A stretch of 5,417 bases of DNA from UBA3495 sp964629875. GTDB taxonomy: Bacteria; Chloroflexota; Dehalococcoidia; Lucifugimonadales; UBA3495. The position numbers and the translations under genes are program-made. Under the pieces are notes generated by a model. The model was not told the origin of the DNA, searched no databases, and saw only the letters and a list, made by a program, of their open reading frames with translations. This document shows positions 1-5,353 of this stretch, piece after piece. Where the stretch lies: positions 1 through 5,417 of the forward strand of contig CAZVRK010000048.1 in NCBI GenBank assembly GCA_964629875.1, read 5' to 3'. Numbering within the stretch: the stretch's first letter is position 1; the number at the start of each line of letters is the position of its first letter.

Positions 1-74
1 TGGCTGGGGATCCCAGGATCGAACTGGGGCTTCCGGTTCCAGAGACCGGCGTCCTACCGCTGGACCAATCCCCA
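1..74 (-). tRNA. tRNA-Gln, anticodon CUG, with encoded CCA end
   Basis: Read on the minus strand, the sequence folds into a complete 74-nt cloverleaf. It has a 7-bp acceptor stem (TGGGGAT with ATCCCCA), a 4-bp D stem (GTCC/GGAC), a 5-bp anticodon stem (CCGGT/ACCGG), a 7-nt loop CTCTGGA, a 4-nt variable loop, and a 5-bp T stem (CCCAG/CTGGG) closing the TTCGATC loop. Loop positions 34-36 read CTG, which decodes the glutamine codon CAG. The weak first pair U1-A72, the G2-C71 and G3-C70 pairs and discriminator G73 are known identity features of bacterial glutamine tRNA and agree with the call. The 3' CCA is encoded and falls exactly on the window edge, so the gene is complete here. Any tandem tRNA or terminator downstream lies outside the window. 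Confidence 0.95.
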
Positions 75-90
75 ACAGTGTTGAAATACA

Positions 91-120
91 ATAGTAGTCA
101 AGCACAGCTCATGATGTCAA
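91..120 (-). promoter_or_regulatory. Sigma70-like promoter of the tRNA-Gln gene
   Basis: On the minus strand a perfect -35 hexamer TTGACA (115-120) is followed after 18 bp by TACTAT (91-96), a 4/6 match to the -10 consensus. The tRNA 5' end lies 16 bp beyond the -10, giving a leader of about 9 nt, as expected for a tRNA transcript trimmed by RNase P. Position and orientation fit the tRNA only, since the divergent hydrolase gene is read the other way. No stringent-response discriminator could be judged with confidence. Confidence 0.6.
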
Positions 121-139
121 GAAACCCCAGTATACATCG

Positions 140-168
140 TTGACACAGTATATATTCTGTACCAAAAT
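140..168 (+). promoter_or_regulatory. Candidate sigma70-like promoter for the hydrolase-monooxygenase pair
   Basis: A perfect TTGACA (140-145) is followed after 17 bp by CAAAAT (163-168), a 4/6 match to the -10 consensus, pointing towards the hydrolase start at 234. The implied 5' untranslated region is about 60 nt. The -10 is imperfect, and the AT-rich stretch at 200-218 offers competing -10-like hexamers, so the exact start site is uncertain. A dyad occupies the spacer (145-160), which would suit repression by a DNA-binding protein. Confidence 0.4.
145..160. promoter_or_regulatory. Operator-like dyad in the promoter spacer
   Basis: The 16-bp sequence ACAGTATATATTCTGT equals its own reverse complement at 14 of 16 positions. 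It lies between the candidate -35 and -10 boxes of the rightward promoter. The half-sites are ACAG and CTGT, the reverse order of an E. coli LexA box (CTGT-N8-ACAG), so it is not a LexA site. It could bind a dimeric repressor controlling the hydrolase-monooxygenase pair. No regulator gene is visible in the window. Confidence 0.3.
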
Positions 169-199
169 AACCGCGTCAGATCTATACGGTTCCACGAAC

Positions 200-213
200 A
201 ATTTATATAAATT
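200..213. repeat. Perfect 14-bp AT palindrome in the hydrolase leader
   Basis: AATTTATATAAATT is an exact palindrome 20 bp before the hydrolase start codon. It overlaps two direct copies of ATTTATAT (201-208 and 211-218). It may be an operator, an alternative -10 region or simply low-complexity AT-rich DNA; palindromes made only of A and T arise easily by chance. Confidence 0.3.
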
Positions 214-233
214 TATATCTATGGGGTTAGCTA

Positions 234-1031
234 ATGACTACAACATCAAGCGCCAGCCGCCAAACTGTTCGAGTGCATGGCACCGAAGTAGAACTTTTCT
301 CGGGTGGTCAAGGCCCCCCTTTATTGTTCCTACATGGAGCAGGTGGAAATTCTGGATGGCAACATTACCATGAAGAACTCTCAAAAACATACAAAGTATA
401 TGTCCCTTCACAACCAGGATTCAATGGGACCGAAAGACCAGACTGGGTATATTCCATTACCGATGTATGTCATTTTAACAGAGCGCTAGTAAATACATTA
501 GGCCTGGACCAATATATTCTCATGGGATCGTCTATGGGAGGGTGGGTCGCCGCAGAAATGGCGTCAATGCATTCGGATAATATCAAAGCGCTAATACTTG
601 TAGATGCCGCAGGCATTAAACCAGAGCGTGGAGATATATCAGAAATATTCATGGTGTCAGGAGAGACTAGAATCAAACAAAGATTTTATGATCCCTCTCA
701 GGTTCCCAATTACGAAGATTACACTAGGGACCTAACTGATGAAGAGAAGATAGTAGACCACTCAAATAAAGAAATGGCCTCAAGGTTGTGTTGGAAGCCA
801 TACCTTCATAATCTTAGCCTCCCATTTTATCTAAGTAACGTAACATCTCCGACTCTCATAGTATGGGGACAACAGGATGCCATAATTCCAGTTGAATGCG
901 CCGATTTATTCAGAAAAGCTATAACAAATTCTCAAGTAAAAATAATCAATGATTGCGGGCATTCACCAGCGATAGAAAAACCTGATGAATTCCTTAACTC
1001 AGTCACAGAATTTCTTAATTTGTTAGATTAA
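234..1031 (+). CDS. Alpha/beta-fold hydrolase (C-C or ester bond hydrolase type)
   Basis: This 265-residue protein has the normal length and motif order of a soluble single-domain alpha/beta hydrolase. The oxyanion-hole segment LLFLHGAGG is at residues 30-38. The nucleophile elbow GSSMGG is at 98-103, with Ser100 as nucleophile. The acid is probably Asp215 in VWGQQDAIIP, and the catalytic histidine His243 in DCGHSPAIEKP. The triad is therefore intact. The elbow and the H-x5-KP ending resemble the MhpC/BphD meta-cleavage hydrolases and related esterases, but substrate cannot be read from sequence. No signal peptide or membrane segment is seen, so it is probably cytoplasmic. The ATG at 234 is preceded by a weak GGGG at 223-226, 7 nt away. 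It is the first gene of a likely two-gene unit with the flavin monooxygenase 51 bp downstream, and may hydrolyse the oxygenated product. An epoxide hydrolase or haloperoxidase-like enzyme is less likely. Confidence 0.88.
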   Translation: MTTTSSASRQTVRVHGTEVELFSGGQGPPLLFLHGAGGNSGWQHYHEELSKTYKVYVPSQPGFNGTERPDWVYSITDVCHFNRALVNTLGLDQYILMGSSMGGWVAAEMASMHSDNIKALILVDAAGIKPERGDISEIFMVSGETRIKQRFYDPSQVPNYEDYTRDLTDEEKIVDHSNKEMASRLCWKPYLHNLSLPFYLSNVTSPTLIVWGQQDAIIPVECADLFRKAITNSQVKIINDCGHSPAIEKPDEFLNSVTEFLNLLD

Positions 1032-1082
1032 ATTTCTATCTAGACAATCACTCACGCAAACAAATAGTCTACGGAGGGAATA

Positions 1083-2228
1083 ATGTCTACAGAAGTGTTT
1101 TGGTTTTCTGAGCAACCTTACGGACACGTCACAGATCAAGATTTAGAATCCTACGAATCCGGCAGAATGCATTTTCCTAACACTCATTTCGATCCTGAAA
1201 AAGCGCACATTCTGTACAACAACTACCATGAACAATATACGTTAGCAGATGAAGTGGGATTCGACGGAATTATGTCAAATGAACATCACTCTGCTTACTG
1301 GTGTATGAAACCTTCAGTAAATGTGGACGCAGCAGTGATTGCCAAAGTTACCAAAAGATGCAAGATAGCAATGCTAGGCAACGTGATAGCAGTTAATGAC
1401 CCAGTAAAAATGGCTGAAGAAATTGCTATGCTTGACTGTATATCCGGGGGTCGCATCATATCTGGATTCGTCAGAGGTACCGCGGTTGAAACCTTACACG
1501 CCGGTATTAGCCCAACCGAAAATCGCGACAGATTCGAAGAAGCACACGATCTAATAGTAAAATGTTGGACAGAGCCTGGTCCATTCCGCTGGGAAGGACG
1601 TTATTTCCCCCATAGAATGATTAACCCTTGGGTCGTACCAATACAAAAACCACACCCTGCTGTTTGGTTTCCAGGTACAGGAAGCCCTGAAAGCGTAATA
1701 TGGGCAGCAAAACATCAATATCCCTATATGAATCTGGGGTCATTGTTAGATTTAACAAAACAACTCAAACAAATCTACTTTGAAACAGCCCAAGAGGTTG
1801 GTTTCGAACCTGGCCCTCAACATTTCGGATACCTAATGCGATGTTTAGTAGCAGATACAGATGAAAAAGCCCAAGAGATTGGTAGAACATTTCTATGGAC
1901 AGAAGGGCACCGGAATAGGGGGCCAGTTGAGTTTAACGATCCCCCAGGTTACCAATCTCGCGAGGCGTTAGCCATAAAAATGTCTAGACCATTAATTGGC
2001 ACTGGAACCATGGGCAAGCGCATGAGCTACGAAGAACTACAAGAGGCCCACAATATCATTGTAGGAAGCCCTGAAACAGTCATAAAGAAATTGAGATACA
2101 TTAAAGAGACCTTGGATCCGGGGTATCTATTAATATATGGCAACGAAGGGGATATGCCTCATCAAGATGTCATGCGATCGGTAGAGTTACTAGGAACAAA
2201 AGTTATACCAGCTCTCAAGAATTCTTAA
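1083..2228 (+). CDS. LLM-class flavin-dependent monooxygenase (bacterial luciferase family)
   Basis: This 381-residue protein has the typical length and motifs of the luciferase-like monooxygenases, TIM-barrel enzymes that use reduced FMN or F420 to oxygenate organic substrates. Visible motifs are SNEHHS (65-70), GNVIAVNDPVKMAEE (99-113), SGGRIISGFVRGT (121-133), the DRFEEA...CW segment (149-162), WEGRYF (170-175), NPWVVPIQKPHP (181-192) and the C-terminal GSPETVIKKL (328-337). Family knowledge points to a two-component enzyme needing a flavin reductase, none of which is encoded here. No signal peptide is seen. The start is firm: GGAGGG at 1073-1078 lies just upstream of ATG 1083. The 51-bp gap after the hydrolase contains no hairpin, so co-transcription is likely; transcription probably ends in the hairpin that starts 8 bp after the stop codon. 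The substrate is unknown. An F420-dependent reductase or dehydrogenase of the same fold is the main alternative. Confidence 0.92.
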   Translation: MSTEVFWFSEQPYGHVTDQDLESYESGRMHFPNTHFDPEKAHILYNNYHEQYTLADEVGFDGIMSNEHHSAYWCMKPSVNVDAAVIAKVTKRCKIAMLGNVIAVNDPVKMAEEIAMLDCISGGRIISGFVRGTAVETLHAGISPTENRDRFEEAHDLIVKCWTEPGPFRWEGRYFPHRMINPWVVPIQKPHPAVWFPGTGSPESVIWAAKHQYPYMNLGSLLDLTKQLKQIYFETAQEVGFEPGPQHFGYLMRCLVADTDEKAQEIGRTFLWTEGHRNRGPVEFNDPPGYQSREALAIKMSRPLIGTGTMGKRMSYEELQEAHNIIVGSPETVIKKLRYIKETLDPGYLLIYGNEGDMPHQDVMRSVELLGTKVIPALKNS

Positions 2229-2235
2229 AATCGCC

Positions 2236-2293
2236 TACCAAAACCAACGAATCCTCTGGCTATCTAAGATCAGAGGATTCGTTGGTTTTGGTA
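2236..2293. terminator. Long perfect hairpin, bidirectional terminator between convergent genes
   Basis: The arms 2236-2258 and 2271-2293 are exact reverse complements over 23 bp, separated by a 12-nt loop (2259-2270). The hairpin begins 8 bp after the monooxygenase stop and ends 2 bp before the stop codon of the convergent CoA transferase. The outer part of the stem is CCAAAACCAACG on the left, so the descending arm is U-rich (GGTTTTGGT) when transcribed from either side. There is no long run of T after the stem on the plus strand; on the minus strand GATTTT follows a few bases later. Placement between two convergent stop codons strongly supports shared termination. At 23 bp the stem is longer than ordinary intrinsic terminators. 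Confidence 0.85.
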
Positions 2294-2295
2294 AT

Positions 2296-2778
2296 CTACC
2301 GAATGATCCCATCTGCTCTCAATCCATTGATTTCCACTTGTGAATATCCCAATTCTAAAAGAGTTTCATCCGTGTGTTGACCCAAAGCTGCCAATGGTAA
2401 AGTTCTCATAGGTGTTTCACTGAAGGTCGCTAATGGGCCTACCATTCGGACTACACCTAAGTCCTGATGTTGGATATCAACTGTTAAATTGTTTGACTTC
2501 ACTTGTGGATCATCAAAAACTTCTTCTACATAGCGTACTGGGCCTGCTGGTATACCCCATTTACCTAAAGTATCTAACCATTCCTCGCTGGACTTGGTCA
2601 AAAATATTTGTTCTGCCCTAGACACTAATTCCTTGCCAAAACTGATTGCCTCACTAGATGACGGATCGTAATCTGTCGAAAAACGTATGTCGTCTAAATG
2701 TAAAACATCAAGTAATTTTTTCCTTAGTACATCACTGAGACAACCAACGGTAATAGCTCCATTGCCTGTAGTATATGC
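2296..2778 (-). CDS. CaiB/BaiF (family III) CoA transferase, C-terminal fragment cut by the assembly gap
   Basis: The visible 160 residues match the C-terminal part of family III CoA transferases, which move CoA between carboxylic acids and act as interlocked dimers. Counting from the gap, the recognisable segments are AYTTGNGAITVGCLS (1-15), a D-x-RF turn (30-33), the helix ending EEWLDTLGKWGIPAGPV (65-81), EEVFDDPQV (85-93), LGVVRMVGP (107-115) and the family-typical tail GQHTDETLLELGYS (133-146). Full family members are about 380-410 residues, so some 220-250 N-terminal residues, including the catalytic aspartate, are missing in the undetermined bases. The open frame that appears to run through the gap to 2937 starts at TTG and encodes nothing CaiB-like beyond the gap, so I treat the 5' end as unknown. 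The gene probably follows the glycosyltransferase on the same strand and ends at the shared hairpin. Donor and acceptor acids cannot be inferred. Confidence 0.88.
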   Translation of the reverse strand, partial: AYTTGNGAITVGCLSDVLRKKLLDVLHLDDIRFSTDYDPSSSEAISFGKELVSRAEQIFLTKSSEEWLDTLGKWGIPAGPVRYVEEVFDDPQVKSNNLTVDIQHQDLGVVRMVGPLATFSETPMRTLPLAALGQHTDETLLELGYSQVEINGLRADGIIR

Positions 2779-2780
2779 CC

Positions 2781-2880
2781 NNNNNNNNNNNNNNNNNNNN
2801 NNNNNNNNNNNNNNNNNNNNNNNNNNNNNNNNNNNNNNNNNNNNNNNNNNNNNNNNNNNNNNNNNNNNNNNNNNNNNNNN
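2781..2880. other. Assembly gap of 100 undetermined bases
   Basis: Exactly 100 N in a row is the customary placeholder for a scaffold gap of unknown size. The CoA transferase is interrupted here and needs about 700 bp more coding sequence, so the real gap is almost certainly larger than drawn. The short stretch from the gap edge to the glycosyltransferase stop (2881-2927) shows no gene of its own. Reading frame, distance and even direct linkage of the two sides cannot be taken from this sequence alone. Confidence 0.97.
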
Positions 2881-2927
2881 AAGGTTACGTAGCAGATGTT
2901 TTATGAAACAATCACAATGGAACTTTG

Positions 2928-4001
2928 CTAATTCCAAACATTTTTATTTTTACTAAGGTTAGACAATAAAGACTCGGCACAATTCTTCCAAGAAAATCTT
3001 AAAGCATAATTCCTACAATCTTGACTACTCAAACCAATTGCAGCCAGAGTTGCTTTTTCTAAATCATTATCAAGAACGCCAACCTTATTATCTCTTATAA
3101 CATCTATAGGACCGCACACAGGATACGCAGCAACAGGTGTTCCACAAGCCAGCGCCTCTAGTATCACTAAACCAAAAGTATCAGTCGTACTGGGAAAAAC
3201 TAGAACATCACCAGCAGAATAATACTGAGCTAATTCTTGCCCATGTTTTTCACCCACAAATATCGCATTCGGATAGTCTATTTTCAATTTGTCCATTGCG
3301 GGCCCATTGCCAACGAGTACTTTCGTTCCTGGAATATCTAAATCAAGAAATGCGTTCACGTTCTTTTCAACAGCGATCCTGCCTACATAGAGAGATATTG
3401 GCCTTGGAACATCTTGAAGTATTGATTCAGGGTAAAGCTGAAATAAGTCGGTATCAACTCCTCTACTCCACCAACCAGTATTTTTTATACCTCTTTCATG
3501 CAAATAAGTGGCCAAGGATTCAGTTGCTACTAATACAGAATCAGATGGATTATGGAACCACTGAAAATATTTATAACTCCAGCTCTCTGGAATTGGAACT
3601 CTCATTCGAATATATTCGGGGAACTTTGTATTAAAGTTGGTAGTAAACTTCAGACCTCTAGAGAGACAGTAATTTCTGGCAGCTATACCAAGTGGACCTT
3701 CAGTAGCAATCAATATTGAGTCTGGGCAGAATGCTTCCACCAATTTTCCGACTCTTGGCCATACATCCACAGATAATCTTATTTCTGGATACATCGGGCA
3801 AGGGACAGTGAAAAAGTCAGCTGGATTAAGTATCTGCACGTGATGGTTTAACTCCCTCAGTGCAGTTGCGGTCGCCTCTACTGTTCTGACGACACCATTC
3901 ACTTGAGGATGCCACGCATCAGTAACGATGGTTATTTTCCTTTGCTCATCAAAATCTAACGATTGCAATTGAATTTTCTCGTTCGTATGAATTAAAGTCA
4001 T
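2928..4001 (-). CDS. GT4-family glycosyltransferase (GT-B fold), probably lipid or envelope glycosylation
   Basis: The 357-residue protein is a full-length GT4 glycosyltransferase. It opens with the acceptor-domain signature TIVTDAWHPQVNGVVRT (24-40), followed by LIATEGPLGIAAR (97-109) and FNTKFPEYIRMR (123-134). The sugar-nucleotide domain has SRGVDTDLF (179-187), LYVGRIAVEKN (204-214), VGNGPAMDKL (230-239) and the donor-binding FPSTTDTFGLVILEALACG (269-287). In the last motif the usual first glutamate of E-x7-E is Asp274 with Glu282, a substitution common in the lipid mannosyltransferase and sulfoquinovosyltransferase (SqdX/MgtA-like) branch. No transmembrane segment is seen; such enzymes are usually cytoplasmic and membrane-associated. 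I chose ATG 4001 over the longer GTG frame from 4031 because GGGAG lies 6 nt upstream of the ATG. It starts 32 bp after the phosphodiesterase stop, which suggests one transcript. Donor and acceptor are unknown. Confidence 0.9.
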   Translation of the reverse strand: MTLIHTNEKIQLQSLDFDEQRKITIVTDAWHPQVNGVVRTVEATATALRELNHHVQILNPADFFTVPCPMYPEIRLSVDVWPRVGKLVEAFCPDSILIATEGPLGIAARNYCLSRGLKFTTNFNTKFPEYIRMRVPIPESWSYKYFQWFHNPSDSVLVATESLATYLHERGIKNTGWWSRGVDTDLFQLYPESILQDVPRPISLYVGRIAVEKNVNAFLDLDIPGTKVLVGNGPAMDKLKIDYPNAIFVGEKHGQELAQYYSAGDVLVFPSTTDTFGLVILEALACGTPVAAYPVCGPIDVIRDNKVGVLDNDLEKATLAAIGLSSQDCRNYALRFSWKNCAESLLSNLSKNKNVWN

Positions 4002-4007
4002 TTTCAG

Positions 4008-4012
4008 CTCCC
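4008..4012 (-). promoter_or_regulatory. Shine-Dalgarno site that fixes the glycosyltransferase start
   Basis: On the minus strand GGGAG is followed by the 6-nt spacer CTGAAA and then ATG at 4001. This is ideal spacing. The upstream in-frame GTG at 4031 has no comparable site and would place its start just 2 bp after the preceding stop codon, adding 10 residues of no family resemblance. Confidence 0.65.
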
Positions 4013-4033
4013 ACAAAGACTCGAACTGCACTC

Positions 4034-5281
4034 TTACCTTACGATTGATACCTCTTCAATTTCTTTCTCTATTTTTAAAGGCGTCAGATCTTTAATGGTG
4101 ACACCTTCCGGTTTAGTCTCGATAAATTCCTCGGGATCTGAAGTCCTACGGCCAAATACGTCTTCAATAACTTCAACCGCCCTAGGAGGGTAATCTGTCG
4201 TTACCATATCAACCCCCCATCTAACAACATCTCGTATAGCATTTCTGCTGTTAACGGTCCAGAAACCTGTTTTGAAGCCCTCTTCACTAGCTACAGCCAT
4301 CGCTTGTTGATTATTTGTCGCTATCTTTGCTGGCAAAAGAGAGAATGGGTTTACTATGTTAAAACCAGTAAACCGCCGCAAATTATGAGTCAGCCTATCC
4401 CATTTATGATTGTAATTGATCGTGAACCTATTATCTTTAAGTAATTCATCGATATGGTCTTCGTATAACCCCAGAGACGACTTAACTCCCCTAATATCCG
4501 CTGGGAAATAAGAAGTGGACGCTTGAAGAGCTACGCTAAACTTAATCGATGACTCCTCTAGTAGATTAAGCAAAACTCCTAAATTACGCCTACCGTGTAG
4601 ACCCTGAGATATTACTTGTATAGGTGTAACATCATTCCTAATAGAGATTTCGTGGGCTAATTGACGCAATAACAATTTAGGAGTGGATACCTTTCTCAGT
4701 TGGCTGCCAGGCCGGCATTTCTCTAATAAAGGATATAAAAAATGATCTTTAAATCGGTCAACTCTGCCGGCAACATGGGTAAAATCTATGCCTAATCCAA
4801 TAGGTCCAATTCCCGAATATGCACGCTGTTCATTCATGACATCTAAAAGATCCAATATTTCTTGCAAGGATGGTATCCTACGATCTTCAGGAGCAACATG
4901 AACGACAAACGGGCTCTTGTTACTTATATTCTTAAAAACTGAACTGTCAATTTGTTTCTTGGGCGGCCTTAGTGTCATTGTCTTAAGCTGGTCAAAGGTG
5001 TAATTTGAAACCCTACCAGTTCTATTTGTTGTGTTGTTAACGGTACTATCATGAATAACAACCAAGCGACCAGCATCTGACCCAACGTCGGCTTTACATT
5101 GTTGTACGTCGACTTCAATCATGAAAGGGATAGACTGATGTAACTGGGCGTAATTGATCGCTTTCTTAATTCCTGCAAGGCTATTCGAACTGTCGAACCT
5201 ACCTCCCCGGTGAGCTACTATTACAACTTCCCGTTGCTCTATAGGAGGGTCATTTGATTTATAACCAATACCAGGAAACAT
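4034..5281 (-). CDS. Glycerophosphodiester phosphodiesterase family protein with divergent active site
   Basis: From ATG 5281 the protein has 415 residues. The GDPD TIM-barrel signatures are present in order: VVIVAHRGG (19-27, His24 and Arg25), MIEVDV (54-59, metal ligands Glu56 and Asp58), LVVIHDSTVNNTTNRTG (73-89, second catalytic His77), IPSLQEIL (136-143) and, near the end, FWTVN (340-344) and TTDYPP (361-366). The family hydrolyses glycerophosphodiesters to glycerol-3-phosphate and an alcohol. Three things are unusual. The PENT motif reads SSNS (31-34), the third metal segment usually written ELK reads DFT (166-168), and the protein is far longer than the 240-250 residues of UgpQ, with inserted material around 105-135 and 185-215 and a charged 45-residue tail. 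No signal peptide is evident, so it seems cytoplasmic. A TTG at 5311 is an alternative start adding 10 residues; neither start has a good ribosome site. It leads the glycosyltransferase by 32 bp. Confidence 0.82.
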   Translation of the reverse strand: MFPGIGYKSNDPPIEQREVVIVAHRGGRFDSSNSLAGIKKAINYAQLHQSIPFMIEVDVQQCKADVGSDAGRLVVIHDSTVNNTTNRTGRVSNYTFDQLKTMTLRPPKKQIDSSVFKNISNKSPFVVHVAPEDRRIPSLQEILDLLDVMNEQRAYSGIGPIGLGIDFTHVAGRVDRFKDHFLYPLLEKCRPGSQLRKVSTPKLLLRQLAHEISIRNDVTPIQVISQGLHGRRNLGVLLNLLEESSIKFSVALQASTSYFPADIRGVKSSLGLYEDHIDELLKDNRFTINYNHKWDRLTHNLRRFTGFNIVNPFSLLPAKIATNNQQAMAVASEEGFKTGFWTVNSRNAIRDVVRWGVDMVTTDYPPRAVEVIEDVFGRRTSDPEEFIETKPEGVTIKDLTPLKIEKEIEEVSIVR

Positions 5282-5311
5282 CGACAAGCTGAAGATACGC
5301 ACATTCTCCAA

Positions 5312-5353
5312 TTTATGCAGCAGTTATTAAGCTAACGTTCAGTTCACGTTAAG
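5312..5353 (-). promoter_or_regulatory. Tandem 11-bp-spaced elements resembling a Pho box, with weak -10
   Basis: On the minus strand the octamers CTTAACGT (5346-5353), CTGAACGT (5335-5342) and CTTAATAA (5324-5331) begin exactly 11 bp apart, and a fourth, weaker CTGCATAA (5313-5320) keeps the register. Octamers separated by 3 bp are the arrangement of phosphate-regulon boxes bound by PhoB/SphR proteins; the cyanobacterial consensus is CTTAACCT. CATAAA at 5312-5317 could serve as -10, with no good -35 at the right distance, as in activator-dependent promoters. If it is the -10, translation must start inside, favouring ATG 5281. The match is suggestive only, since the region is AT-rich and the organism's PhoB site is unknown. 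Confidence 0.35.

Noticed and set aside
145..160. LexA (SOS) box reading of the ACAG...CTGT dyad
   Set aside because: The half-sites are in the reverse order to the E. coli LexA box CTGT-N8-ACAG, and no SOS gene follows.
140..489. Short plus-strand frames overlapping the hydrolase start (from 140 and from 304)
   Set aside because: Both overlap the hydrolase in other frames, have no family resemblance, and the first would begin inside the promoter region.
470..676. A 68-residue minus-strand frame within the hydrolase gene
   Set aside because: It is antisense to the nucleophile-elbow region of a clear hydrolase and has no supporting signal.
1032..1082. Terminator or separate promoter between hydrolase and monooxygenase
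   Set aside because: I found no stable hairpin and no good -35/-10 pair in these 51 bases; only the monooxygenase ribosome site is clear.
2236..2293. Inverted repeat as the terminal repeat of a mobile element
   Set aside because: The two arms are only 12 bp apart with no transposase between them, and no target-site duplication is visible; termination between convergent genes explains it better.
2433..2956. Plus-strand frames across the CoA transferase and the gap
   Set aside because: They are antisense to the CoA transferase fragment, and one includes the undetermined bases, so its translation is meaningless.
3137..3634. A 165-residue open frame on the plus strand inside the glycosyltransferase
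   Set aside because: It is wholly antisense to a well-supported GT4 gene, has no ribosome site and no recognisable motif; it is a shadow frame.
4001..4031. Longer glycosyltransferase start at GTG 4031
   Set aside because: The extra 10 residues are not part of the family fold, while ATG 4001 has a GGGAG site at ideal spacing.
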